Assembly: GCF_000013745.1 (NCBI RefSeq)
Contig: NC_007925.1
Location: forward strand, 1,922,001-1,986,000
Source: Rhodopseudomonas_A palustris_F
GTDB lineage: Bacteria; Pseudomonadota; Alphaproteobacteria; Rhizobiales; Xanthobacteraceae
DNA length: 64,000 nucleotides
Reading direction: 5' to 3'
Below, piece by piece: positions 52,128-61,448 of this stretch. The translations under genes and the position numbers were made by a program. The notes below the pieces were generated by a model. It had not been told where the DNA came from and searched no databases. It saw nothing but the letters and a program-made list of their open reading frames with translations. How positions within the stretch are numbered: the first letter of the stretch is position 1; the number at the start of each line of letters is the position of its first letter.

Positions 52128-55100
52128 TGGCCGCGCTCGTGCTCTCGATCGCCGGCGGCGCCGGCGGCGCGCTGTTCGGCCCGGTCGGCGCCATCGCCGG
52201 CCGGATCGCCGGCGCGCTGGTCGGCAATGCCATCGATCAATCGGTGTTCGGCAGCGACCGCCGGGTCGAAGGGCCTCGGCTCGCCGATCTCGAGGTGATG
52301 GCCTCGACCGAGGGCGCGCCGATCCCGCGGGTCTACGGCCGGGCGCGGTTGTCGGGCCAGGTGATCTGGGCCACCGACCTCGAGGAGGTGGTCTCCAGCG
52401 ACACCAGTTCCTCCAGCGGCAAGGGGATGAGCGGCCCGAGCACGACGACCACGACTTACAGTTACTTCGCCAATTTCGCGGTCGGGCTGTGCGAGGGGGT
52501 GATCGGCCGGGTGGCGCGGATCTGGGCCGACGGCAAGCCGCTCGACCTCGCCCACCTCAACGTCCGGGTGCATCGCGGCACCGAGCAGCAGGGCCCGGAC
52601 GAACTGATCGTCGCCAAAGAGGGCGCCGCCAACGCGCCGGCCTATCGCGGGCTGGCCTATGTGGTGTTCGAGCGGCTGCCGCTGAAGGATTTCGGCAACC
52701 GGATTCCGCAATTGTCGTTCGAGATCGTCCGGCCGATCGGCGCGCTCGAACAGATGGTCCGCGCCATGACGCTGATCCCGGGCACCACCGAATTCGGTTA
52801 CGAGCCCTCGGCGATGGTGCGCAGCGCCGGGCTCGGCGCCTCGGCGCAGGAAAATCGCCACGTCAGCCATGCGGTCTGCGACGTCGCCGCCGCGCTCGAC
52901 GATCTGCAGGGCATCTGCCCGAACCTCGAGCGCGTGGCGCTGGTGGTGGCGTGGTTCGGCTCCGATCTGCGCGCCGGGCAATGTCTGGTGCGGCCTGGCG
53001 TCGAGAATGCCAGCAAACGCACCAGCCCGATGATCTGGTCGGTCGATGGCGTGAGCCGCGCCGCCGCGCCGGTGGTGTCGCAGGTCAACGGCCGTCCGGC
53101 CTATGGCGGCACGCCGTCCGACGACAGCGTGGTGCACCTGATCCGCGAATTGAAAGCGCGCGGCTTGAAGGTGACGTTCTATCCGTTCGTGATGATGGAC
53201 ATCCCGGCCGGCAACGGCTTGCCGGATCCGTGGAGCGGGGCGGCGTCGCAGCCGCCTTATCCGTGGCGCGGCCGCATCACCTGCGATCCGGCGCCGGGCC
53301 GGCCGGGCTCGCCGCAGGGCACCGCCGCGGCGGCCAGCCAGGTGCAGCATTTCTTCACCGGAGGGACCTGGAATTATCGCCGCATGGTGCTGCACTACGC
53401 GCGTCTCGCCGCCTCGGCGGGCGGCGTCGACGCGTTCCTGATCGGCTCGGAATTGAAGGCGCTGACCCGGGTGCGCTCCGGCGCCGGGGTCTATCCCGCG
53501 GTGCAGGCGCTGCTGTCGCTCGCCGCCGAGGTCAAGGCGATCGTCGGCGGAACGCTGGTGACCTACGGCGCCGACTGGACCGAATACGGCGCCGACGCGG
53601 TGACGCCCGACGCCTCCGAATTGCGGTTTCCGCTCGATCCCTTATGGGCGAGCCCGGCGATCGGCGCGGTGGGGATCGATTACTACGCGCCGTTGTCGGA
53701 CTGGCGCGACGGCGCCGCGCATCGCGACGCCGCGTTCGCGGCGTCGATCTACGACCGCTCCTATCTCGCCGGCAATGTCCGGGGCGGCGAGGGCTACGAC
53801 TGGTACTACGCGGATGACGCCGCGCGTGCTGCACAAGCGAGGGCGCCGATCACCGACGGCCGCGGCAAGCCGTGGGCGTTTCGGGTCAAGGACCTGTGGG
53901 CGTGGTGGAGCAATGCGCATTACGAGCGCACCGGCGGCGGCGAAGTGTCGGCGCCGACGGCGTGGGTTCCGCGCAGCAAGCCGATCTGGATCACCGAGGT
54001 CGGCTGCCCCGCGGTCGACAAGGGCGCCAACCAGCCGAGCGTGTTTCCGGACCCGAAATCCAGCGAGAATTTCGTGCCGTATTTTTCCTCGGGCGAGCGC
54101 GACGACCTGATGCAGCGCCGCTATCTGGAAGCGCTGATCGCCGCGTTCGATCCGGCGTTCGGCGCCGGCGAGGCGCAGAACCCGGTGTCGCCGATCTATG
54201 GCGGGCGGATGGTCGAGGTCTCGGCGATCCATCTGTGGACCTGGGATGCGCGGCCCTATCCGGTGTTTCCGGCGGCCGACGATGTGTGGGGCGACGCCGC
54301 GAACTGGTCGACCGGGCATTGGCTGTCCGGCCGGCTCGGCGGCGCGCCGCTCGACGCGCTGCTGGCGGCGTTGCTGCGCGATGCCGGGGTGACCGGGGTC
54401 GATAGTTCGGCGCTGCGCGAGATCTGCGACGGCTATGTGGTCGACCGGCCGATGTCGCCGCGGGCGATGATCGAGCCGCTCGCCGCGGCTTACGCATTCG
54501 ATGCCCATGCCGCAGAGGGCGTATTGCGCTTCGTGCCGCGCGGCGGGTTGCCGGTCGCCGAACTCGGCGAGGACGATCTGGTGCTGCCCGACAACGGCGC
54601 GCCGAGCCGGCTGACCCGGGCGCAGGAAACCGAACTGCCGCGCGAGGTGGCGCTCGGTTTCAGCGACGCGCTGGCGGATTACCGCCGCTCCGCGGTGACC
54701 TCGCGGCGGCTGGCCGGCGGCGCCAACCGCATGGTGCAGTCCGACCTCGCGGTGATCAGCAACGCCGCCGCCGCGAAACGCCGCGCCGAAATCTTTCTGC
54801 AGGATCTGTGGGCCGGGCGGGAGACCGCGCAGTTTGCGCTCGGGCTCGACCGGCTGGCGCTGGCGCCCGGCGATGTCGTGGCGCTGACGCTCGCAGGACG
54901 CCGTAGGCTGTTCGAGATCGACGAATTGGTTGATACCACGGCGCGGCAGATCAAGGCCCGCAGCATCGATCCCGAGGTGTTCGCCGCACCGCTGCCGGCG
55001 GTTTCGCCGCGGCGGCCGACGATTCCGCCGGCGCTGGGGCCGGTGCTGGCGCTGCCGCTCGATCTGCCCTCGCTCGACGCCGCGACGCCGGCGACGCTGA

Positions 55101-55969
55101 CCCGGCTCGCGGTGTGCGCCAATCCGTGGCCGGGGGCGGTGACGGTGTGGTCGTCGTCGGACGGCGCGAGCTACACGCCGATCGCGGTCGCGGCGGCGCC
55201 GGCGACCGTCGGCGAAACGCTCGACCCGCTGCCGGCGGCGGTGCCGGCCCGCTGGGATCGCGCCGGCCGCTTCCGGGTGCGGCTCGCCAGCGGCTCGCTG
55301 AGTTCGGCGAGCGACGCCCGGGTGCTGGAGGGCGCCAATGCGGCCGCGCTGCAGACCCCGAGCGGCGATTGGGAGATCGTGCAATTCGCCAACGCCGAAC
55401 TGGTCGACGGCAACACCTATCTGTTGTCGCGGCTGTTGCGCGGCCAGCTCGGCAGCGAACACGCGATCGCCGATCCGCTGCCGGCGGGGGCGGCCTTCGT
55501 GCTGTTGAACGAGCATCTGGTGCCGATCGCGCGCGGGCTCGATGCGCTCGGTCGGCCGATGCAACTGCGGCTCGCCGCCAGCGGCCGCAGCCATGACGAC
55601 GCGATGGCGGTGGCGCTGACGGTGACGCCCGGCGCCACCGCGCTGCGGCCGTTGGCGCCGGTGCAATTGCGCGCGTCGCGCAAGGCCGACGGCATCCACA
55701 TTTCCTGGATCCGGCGCACAAGGCTCGACGGCGACGGCTGGAACAACGAGGTGCCGCTCGGCGAGGAGATCGAGGCCTACCGGCTGGAGATTCTGTCCGC
55801 TGCCGCGGTGCTTCGCACGATCCCCTGCAACACGCCGCAGGCGATCTATCCCACAGCCTCCGAGCTCGCCGATTTCGGCGCGGCGCAATCCTCGTTGCAG
55901 ATCCGCGTCGCGCAACTCTCCAGCACCGTCGGCGCCGGCTTTGCCACCGAGCGCAGGCTCGCCGTGTAA
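52127..55969 (+). CDS. GTA g15: host-specificity megatron protein
   Basis: 1280 residues. A Gly-rich hydrophobic N-terminus (LSIAGGAGGALFGPVGAIAG) is followed by the tail-tip domain (PIPRVYGRARLSGQVIWATD), a TIM-barrel-like glycosidase domain at about 400-720 (YGADWTEYGAD, GIDYYAPLSDW, KPIWITEVGCPAVDKGANQP) and beta-rich host-contact domains to the end. It is the central fibre and baseplate protein of RcGTA-type particles. Length and order are normal, and the gene is intact. Confidence 0.94.
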   Translation: MAALVLSIAGGAGGALFGPVGAIAGRIAGALVGNAIDQSVFGSDRRVEGPRLADLEVMASTEGAPIPRVYGRARLSGQVIWATDLEEVVSSDTSSSSGKGMSGPSTTTTTYSYFANFAVGLCEGVIGRVARIWADGKPLDLAHLNVRVHRGTEQQGPDELIVAKEGAANAPAYRGLAYVVFERLPLKDFGNRIPQLSFEIVRPIGALEQMVRAMTLIPGTTEFGYEPSAMVRSAGLGASAQENRHVSHAVCDVAAALDDLQGICPNLERVALVVAWFGSDLRAGQCLVRPGVENASKRTSPMIWSVDGVSRAAAPVVSQVNGRPAYGGTPSDDSVVHLIRELKARGLKVTFYPFVMMDIPAGNGLPDPWSGAASQPPYPWRGRITCDPAPGRPGSPQGTAAAASQVQHFFTGGTWNYRRMVLHYARLAASAGGVDAFLIGSELKALTRVRSGAGVYPAVQALLSLAAEVKAIVGGTLVTYGADWTEYGADAVTPDASELRFPLDPLWASPAIGAVGIDYYAPLSDWRDGAAHRDAAFAASIYDRSYLAGNVRGGEGYDWYYADDAARAAQARAPITDGRGKPWAFRVKDLWAWWSNAHYERTGGGEVSAPTAWVPRSKPIWITEVGCPAVDKGANQPSVFPDPKSSENFVPYFSSGERDDLMQRRYLEALIAAFDPAFGAGEAQNPVSPIYGGRMVEVSAIHLWTWDARPYPVFPAADDVWGDAANWSTGHWLSGRLGGAPLDALLAALLRDAGVTGVDSSALREICDGYVVDRPMSPRAMIEPLAAAYAFDAHAAEGVLRFVPRGGLPVAELGEDDLVLPDNGAPSRLTRAQETELPREVALGFSDALADYRRSAVTSRRLAGGANRMVQSDLAVISNAAAAKRRAEIFLQDLWAGRETAQFALGLDRLALAPGDVVALTLAGRRRLFEIDELVDTTARQIKARSIDPEVFAAPLPAVSPRRPTIPPALGPVLALPLDLPSLDAATPATLTRLAVCANPWPGAVTVWSSSDGASYTPIAVAAAPATVGETLDPLPAAVPARWDRAGRFRVRLASGSLSSASDARVLEGANAAALQTPSGDWEIVQFANAELVDGNTYLLSRLLRGQLGSEHAIADPLPAGAAFVLLNEHLVPIARGLDALGRPMQLRLAASGRSHDDAMAVALTVTPGATALRPLAPVQLRASRKADGIHISWIRRTRLDGDGWNNEVPLGEEIEAYRLEILSAAAVLRTIPCNTPQAIYPTASELADFGAAQSSLQIRVAQLSSTVGAGFATERRLAV

Positions 55970-55984
55970 GGGGACGTGTCGCGG

Positions 55985-56115
55985 GCGCGCGATGCGGCAC
56001 GCAGTGCCGCTTCGCAGAACCGGGACCGTTACGTATGCCGCGTTCCGTAACGGCCCCGGCTCTGCGGCGCACCACCACGCCGCATGCGCGGCGTGGTGCG
56101 CCGCGTCCGTGGCAC
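55985..56115. repeat. Palindromic CCGGGACCGTTACG repeat pair
   Basis: Variant of the GTA-region repeats: CGGGACCGTTACG and CCGTAACGGCCCCGGCTCTG face each other, with internal arms GCGGCACGCAGTGCCGC and GCACCACCACGCCGC / GCGGCGTGGTGC. It lies between g15 and the DUF2793 gene. Confidence 0.75.
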
Positions 56116-56160
56116 GCCGGATGAAAGGCCAGCAGTCAGCAGCGCCGCGAGGAGAATGCC

Positions 56161-57987
56161 ATGACCGACACCGCCAATTTGCATCTGCCGCTGATCGAGG
56201 CCAGCCAGGCGCAGAAGCACGTCACCCACAACGAGGCGCTGCAAATCCTCGACGCTGCGATCCAGATCGCGGTGCAGGATCGCGACCGTAGCGCGCCGCC
56301 GCCCGGCCCGGCGGAGGGCCAGCGCCACCTCGTCGCGGCCGGCGCCGTCGGCGCCTGGGCCGGCCGGGCGGGCGCCATCGCCAGCTATCAGGGCGGCGCC
56401 TGGAGCTTTCTCGCGCCCAATGCCGGCTGGTGCGTCTGGTCGGTGGCGGACGCCGCGCAGCTGGTGTTCGACGGCACCGCCTGGCGCTCTCTGCAGAGCC
56501 TCGACAACGTCGCGCGGTTCGGCGTCAACACCACCGCCGACAACGCCAACCGCCTCAGCGTCAAATCCAACGCCGCGTTGTTCGCCGCGGTCGACGCCGC
56601 CGACGGCGGCAGCGGCGACGTCCGGATCCAAGTGTCGAAACAGAGCGCCGCCAACACCGCCTCCGTGGTGTTCTCCGACGCCTATTCCGGGCGCGCCGAA
56701 TTCGGCCTGGTCGGCTCCGACGCGTTCAAGCTCAAGGTGTCCGGCGACGGCTCAAGCTGGACCGAGGCGCTCGCCATCGACGCCGCCAGCGGCAACGCCG
56801 TTCTGCCGCGCGCGCTATCGCTTTCCGGCATCATCGCGCCGGTCGAGATCACCGCCAATCAGAACGACTACGCGCCGGCCGGGCTGGCGTCGGCCGCGGT
56901 GCTGCGAGTGTCGGCGGACGCCGCGCGCAGCATCAGCGGGCTGGCCGGCGGCGCCGAGGGCCGCGTCATCGTCGTCGGCAATGTCGGCGGCCAGGCCATC
57001 ACGCTGCTCGACGACAGCGCGGCGTCGGCGGCGGCCAATCGTTTTTCGTTCGGCGGCAATTTGACGATCGCCGCCAAACAGGCCGCGGTGCTGCGCTACG
57101 ACGGCACCGCGGCGCGCTGGCAGGCGATCGCGGGCGGCCTCGGCCTGCGCGCCGACGCCGCGCAGGCGCTGACCTCGGCGCAGCAGGACCAGGCGCGGGC
57201 CAATGCCGGCATCGCCGCGGCCAACGTGCTGCTCAACGGCGAGTTTCGCATCAATCAGCGGTGGTACGCTTCGGCCGCGGCGTTGCCGGCCGGAGTCTAC
57301 GGTCACGATCGCTGGAAGGCCGGCGCCGGCGGCGGCGACTATTCCTTCGTGCAGTCGGCCGGCAGCACCCAAATCAACATCGCGGTCGGCAAGACGCTGT
57401 TGCAGATCGTCGAGGCCAAGAACGTCGTCGGCGGCTCGTATGTGCTGAGCTGGAGCGGAACCGCGCAAGGACGGCTCGGCATCAACTCCGCCACGCCGTC
57501 CGGCGCCTACGCGAACAGCCCGATCGTGATCGCCGGGCAGGCCGCCGGCGCGGTGATGTCGGTCGAGTTCAACGCCGGAACGCTGGCGACGGTCAAGCTG
57601 GAATCCGGCACCGTCGCAACCCCGTTCGCGATGCGCTCGTTCGCCGCGGAGTTCGCCGACTGCAAGCGCTACTGCGAACGGATCAGCAGCGTCGACGACA
57701 ACTTCAAACAGTTCGGCACCGCGGCGGATGTCGGAGCGACAACTTCGTACGTGTTTGTGCAGTGCTCAGAGAAACGAGGAGTCGTCAGTGTGACTTCGTC
57801 AGCCGCCAGTACGTTCACGATTCATGATGGCCCTGTAGTACCGACCGCCATCGCCTTCAGCCAACCAACGAGATACGGCGCGCGGGCCAATCTCTCCCTT
57901 GCGAGCGGCGGGGTTGCCGGCTATGCGAGCCTGTTTCAGGCCAATGCTACGACGGTTGCCTACATTCAGTTTGATGCCGAATTGTAA
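56161..57987 (+). CDS. DUF2793 fibre/spike protein
   Basis: 608 residues. DUF2793 occupies the N-terminus (LHLPLIEASQAQKHVTHNEA, GAWAGRAGAIASYQGGAWSF). A long Ala/Gly-rich beta-helix-like shaft follows, then a C-terminal tip with FRINQRWYASAAALPAGVYG and VYGHDRWKAG. DUF2793 is found in phage tail fibres and, as I recall, in the RcGTA spike locus encoded elsewhere in Rhodobacter. The final 250 bases are less GC-rich than the rest, as expected for an exchanged receptor-binding tip. GAGGAGAA precedes the ATG. Confidence 0.82.
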   Translation: MTDTANLHLPLIEASQAQKHVTHNEALQILDAAIQIAVQDRDRSAPPPGPAEGQRHLVAAGAVGAWAGRAGAIASYQGGAWSFLAPNAGWCVWSVADAAQLVFDGTAWRSLQSLDNVARFGVNTTADNANRLSVKSNAALFAAVDAADGGSGDVRIQVSKQSAANTASVVFSDAYSGRAEFGLVGSDAFKLKVSGDGSSWTEALAIDAASGNAVLPRALSLSGIIAPVEITANQNDYAPAGLASAAVLRVSADAARSISGLAGGAEGRVIVVGNVGGQAITLLDDSAASAAANRFSFGGNLTIAAKQAAVLRYDGTAARWQAIAGGLGLRADAAQALTSAQQDQARANAGIAAANVLLNGEFRINQRWYASAAALPAGVYGHDRWKAGAGGGDYSFVQSAGSTQINIAVGKTLLQIVEAKNVVGGSYVLSWSGTAQGRLGINSATPSGAYANSPIVIAGQAAGAVMSVEFNAGTLATVKLESGTVATPFAMRSFAAEFADCKRYCERISSVDDNFKQFGTAADVGATTSYVFVQCSEKRGVVSVTSSAASTFTIHDGPVVPTAIAFSQPTRYGARANLSLASGGVAGYASLFQANATTVAYIQFDAEL

Positions 57988-58035
57988 AGGCGCATCGCAG
58001 TGGGTGCGGATCAATTATCTTGCACATCTACGGTA

Positions 58036-59187
58036 CTATCGGTAACGGCGCCCTTCTCTTCGGCCATGGATCAAATAGTGATCCCCGGGGTTCATCCCCG
58101 CCTGCTTCACGTCCGGATGCAGGCGGAGATACAGTTCACCATCGAAGTCGCTAGGTAGCAGACCAAAAGCGACGTCGTTCGAAGGCGAGGTTGCTCGTGC
58201 CAGTATCGCCGCGTCCTGCCCGAAATGTGCGCCATCGGTGATGCCGGACCAGAATCCGCGAAGATAAGGCCGGGCATTCGTCAACCCGGCGCGGCCAATC
58301 ATACGGGTCATCGCTTCATCGGTGATGGCAACGGCGGCGGTTTCGATTTCGGGGCTGTCGATAAAAAAGCCGTCGCTGTACGGGTGCCTGAATTTCAGCC
58401 CCGTCGGCTGCTTGGCGGCGTGCGCGACTGCGACGGGCTCGTAAAGAAAGAAGCTGGCGTATACCAGTCCGTCCGGTTTAAGCACGCGCGCGAATTCCTT
58501 TAGATAGTGCGTGATCTCCTCTTCGAACAAATGGGTGAACACCGACGTCAGAAAGATTCGATCGACCGAATTGTCTTCGGCCGGCAGAACGAAATCCAGC
58601 GACGAGCATTTCCCCAGAGGGTTGTACATCTCGTGCTTTGAATCGAAGTGATGAAACTCGAAATTCGGATGTCGCGAAGTGATGTTGCGACGACACCACT
58701 CGATCGAATCGCGCGTGATATCAACGCCAATATAGCGTCCGTCGGAATTGAGATAGTCGATGAATTCGAATGCGTCCCTTCCGATACCGCTTCCGACCTC
58801 CAGCACCGTCATGTCAGGTCTGAGCCCAAGATAGGTATGATAAATAGAAAGGTGCATCTGGGCGATCTGAGCAAAATTGCCCATGCCGCCGCCGGTCAAT
58901 TCAACGAGGTCTTCGAGTAAAGAGAAACCCTTGTATTCTGCAATGATGTATCGACGTGGGATTCGGTAGGCCTGACCGTCGACATAGACATGCCTCGCTC
59001 CAAATTCAGTCAGTGGCCACTTCGACGCCTCGCTCTCGGGAAGGAGCGAAATTTCGTCACCGTCCTCGAATTGAAACGTCGGCAGTTCGTTCATCGGAAC
59101 TTGAACGGTCTTGCCATCCCGCAAGATTTCGAGATGGAGTCCATCGACCGCGTTCGACGCGGAATAACTCTCGCTAGCCATATCCAT
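58036..59187 (-). CDS. Class I SAM-dependent methyltransferase with C-terminal tag
   Basis: 383 residues. An N-terminal 95-residue extension precedes a Rossmann methyltransferase, with motif I VLEVGSGIGRDAF at 128-140, then RYIGVDITRDSIEW and the DRIFLTSVFTHL region. The last 40 residues (FDGELYLRLHPDVKQAGMNP, then HYLIHGRREGRRYR) form a tag shared with the neighbour methyltransferase. Substrate unknown; surface glycan modification is plausible. AT-richer than the GTA genes, minus strand. GAGGCGAG precedes the ATG. Confidence 0.85.
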   Translation of the reverse strand: MDMASESYSASNAVDGLHLEILRDGKTVQVPMNELPTFQFEDGDEISLLPESEASKWPLTEFGARHVYVDGQAYRIPRRYIIAEYKGFSLLEDLVELTGGGMGNFAQIAQMHLSIYHTYLGLRPDMTVLEVGSGIGRDAFEFIDYLNSDGRYIGVDITRDSIEWCRRNITSRHPNFEFHHFDSKHEMYNPLGKCSSLDFVLPAEDNSVDRIFLTSVFTHLFEEEITHYLKEFARVLKPDGLVYASFFLYEPVAVAHAAKQPTGLKFRHPYSDGFFIDSPEIETAAVAITDEAMTRMIGRAGLTNARPYLRGFWSGITDGAHFGQDAAILARATSPSNDVAFGLLPSDFDGELYLRLHPDVKQAGMNPGDHYLIHGRREGRRYR

Positions 59188-59355
59188 CTCGCCTCGTTTT
59201 CAGAGAGCCCAGCCCGCACTCTATCAAGAGTGACTCGTAACATTTTTCGAGGCAAACACAACCCGGGGCGCCCGAGAGCCGATGGTCCCGCTTTGGAGCC
59301 AGGTTGTCTCGGGCGTGGTTAGGTAACATCAATCATCCGCAGCTTCTGCAGAGAC

Positions 59356-60243
59356 CTATCGATAATGGCGTCCTTCGCCTCTGCCATGGGTGAGGTAATG
59401 CACGCGAGGATCCACGCTGGCTTCCTTCACGTCCGGATGAAGACGCAAATACAGCTCCCCATCGAAATCTTTCGGAAACAGCTCCCAATTGGCGTCTTCG
59501 GGCATCGCGACCACATATGCGTCCTGCTGCTCCCACCAAAAGGCCGTTCGCAGCACGGTGATCGGCGCCTTTAGCCGTCGATAGATCTGACGTGTGACGT
59601 AGATGGGAAGCGAAAACGTCGTGCCGTATTCGGCGGTGTCAAGATCCTTTTGCTCGCTGTTGGCGCCGAACCAGAATCCGTCCTTGGTGGCGACGCTCTG
59701 AACTCCTTCGTTTCTCATCGAAGTTTCACCATGGGTGGTGAAGATCAGAAAGCCGCCCGGCTTGACATGGCGAAACAGTTCCTCGAGCCACGGACCGAAA
59801 GTACGATCAGGCATATGAGAGAAGAATGACAGCGCAAATACCACGTCAAACTGCCTGCCGATGTTGAACAAGCTGGGCTTGGTCTGGGAAAGCGCGGTGT
59901 CGATCTTCATTTCCCGGCTGATGAAATCCATCGCCTCCTGATGGATGTCGCAAGCGGTTATTTCCGCATTCGGCAACTCGGTTGGTAAGTGCCTGGTGAC
60001 GCAGCCGTAGCCGGAGGCGAACTCGAGCAGACTGAAACGGCAGTCCGGATCGATGGTGGTGTCGGCCTCGAGGACGGCGCGCAGATTATTGGCCGATTTC
60101 CGGCCGGAGCCGAAGTAATATTCGAACGCCTCTTTCTCCGGCGTGATGGCCCTCTGCACAAAATCGAAGATGAAATCCTGCTGGTGAATGGCTGGCGTCA
60201 GTCCGAGCGGTGCGCGTAGGCCTTGAGGCGCCTCAATGGACAT
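59356..60243 (-). CDS. Class I SAM-dependent methyltransferase with the same C-terminal tag
   Basis: 295 residues. Motif I is LLEFASGYGCVTRHL (72-86), then ITACDIHQEAMDF and VVFALSFFSHMPDRTFGPWL. The C-terminal 40 residues (FDGELYLRLHPDVKEASVDP, then HYLTHGRGEGRHYR) repeat the tag of the previous gene. The catalytic domains differ clearly, so the tag, not the enzyme, is the shared part. It lies in the same orientation 168 bases upstream of the other gene. Confidence 0.85.
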   Translation of the reverse strand: MSIEAPQGLRAPLGLTPAIHQQDFIFDFVQRAITPEKEAFEYYFGSGRKSANNLRAVLEADTTIDPDCRFSLLEFASGYGCVTRHLPTELPNAEITACDIHQEAMDFISREMKIDTALSQTKPSLFNIGRQFDVVFALSFFSHMPDRTFGPWLEELFRHVKPGGFLIFTTHGETSMRNEGVQSVATKDGFWFGANSEQKDLDTAEYGTTFSLPIYVTRQIYRRLKAPITVLRTAFWWEQQDAYVVAMPEDANWELFPKDFDGELYLRLHPDVKEASVDPRVHYLTHGRGEGRHYR

Positions 60244-60636
60244 GGACGTTCCTTGTTAAGCAGCACGGATTGACCGCGCGTTATAGGCAAAGCAGAGAAC
60301 GGTAAGGTTCACGATATTAGCAGCCCGCTAGCACGTCGTGCAATACGCACGATCATGCACGGCGAATATTGAACTCTGCAGGGCCAGCCAGGGCAAGTCG
60401 TGCAGCTTATCGAAGGCAGTGCCGGTCTGCCGAATATTGACCTATCGACGAATGGGCGACGCCTAAGCCCGTCTCCGCTGCTCAACGCACTCGGTCATCG
60501 AGTCCTCCAGTCGGAAGCGTCGTCGTTGGCGCGGGGTATCAGCACTGACTGAGGGGGGGCGGTGTCGATCGGGCCGCGCGTCACTCCGGTCGCGGGCCTC
60601 ATAGTACCGGCTTCATCCATCATCGGGAGGAATTGC
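60244..60636. other. Intergenic region before the lysis genes
   Basis: The 393-base gap between the divergent methyltransferase and endolysin genes contains no convincing gene or clear promoter. A strong ribosome-binding site (GGGAGGAATTGC) ends it. It must contain the promoter for the lysis pair and for the methyltransferases. Confidence 0.4.
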
Positions 60637-61446
60637 ATGGCACAATCGTCCTTCGGCGAAGCTTTGACGCGTCTGTGGCCCGGCGGCGACGACAAGATCG
60701 CCGGGCTGCGTGCCGGGATCGTCGCATCGGCGCCGTCGGTGTTCGACAAATACGGTATCACTACGCCGCAGCTCGTCGCGCATGTGATGGCGCAGATCTC
60801 CCACGAATGCGGCGCCGGCCACGACGTGGTTGAAAACCTCAACTACACCGCCGGCCGGATGATGCAGGTGTGGCCGTCGCGGTTTCCCACGACGGCGAGC
60901 GCGCGGCGCTACGCGCACGACCCGAAGGCGCTGGCCAACAAGGTCTACAACGGCCGGATGGGCAATGCCGCGGGCTCCGATGATGGCTGGAATTTCCGCG
61001 GTCGCGGGGCTGCGCAGACCACCGGCCGCGAGGGCTACGCACGGCTCGCCGCGGCCACCGGGCTCGACCTCGTCAACCATCCCGACCTGCTGCTGTCGCC
61101 AGAACATTTTCTGCAATGCGGCGTCGCCGATTTCATCGCTTGCGGCTGCCTGCCGTTCGCCAAGGCCGACGACATCGTCGGCGTCACCAGAAGGCTGAAC
61201 GGCGGCAGCATCGGGCTGTCGCAGCGCAAGGCCTGGCTGGCGAAATGGAAGGCGGCGCTCGCCGCGGCCCCGGTGCCCGGGACCGCGGCGAGGCTTCCGG
61301 CGGTCGACAGTCCGTCGATCGCGCCCGAGCCGCCGGCGTCGGTGCCGGGGCCGCGCGATCTTGCGGCGCCGCCGGCCGCCGCGTCGGCACCATCGATCGT
61401 TGCAAGATTCGTCGCCGCGCTGGCCGCGGCCTGCAAGAGGAGCTGA
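60637..61446 (+). CDS. GH19-type endolysin
   Basis: 269 residues. The glycoside hydrolase family 19 core covers residues 10-200: AQISHECGAGHDVVENLNYT with catalytic Glu, VYNGRMGNAAGSDDGWNFRG, AAQTTGREGY and VTRRLNGGSIGLSQR. The Pro/Ala-rich tail ends in a hydrophobic helix. It cleaves peptidoglycan glycan strands to release particles. The holin gene starts two bases later. ATG 60637 has GGAGG; upstream in-frame starts lack it. Confidence 0.9.
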   Translation: MAQSSFGEALTRLWPGGDDKIAGLRAGIVASAPSVFDKYGITTPQLVAHVMAQISHECGAGHDVVENLNYTAGRMMQVWPSRFPTTASARRYAHDPKALANKVYNGRMGNAAGSDDGWNFRGRGAAQTTGREGYARLAAATGLDLVNHPDLLLSPEHFLQCGVADFIACGCLPFAKADDIVGVTRRLNGGSIGLSQRKAWLAKWKAALAAAPVPGTAARLPAVDSPSIAPEPPASVPGPRDLAAPPAAASAPSIVARFVAALAAACKRS

Positions 61447-61448
61447 GC

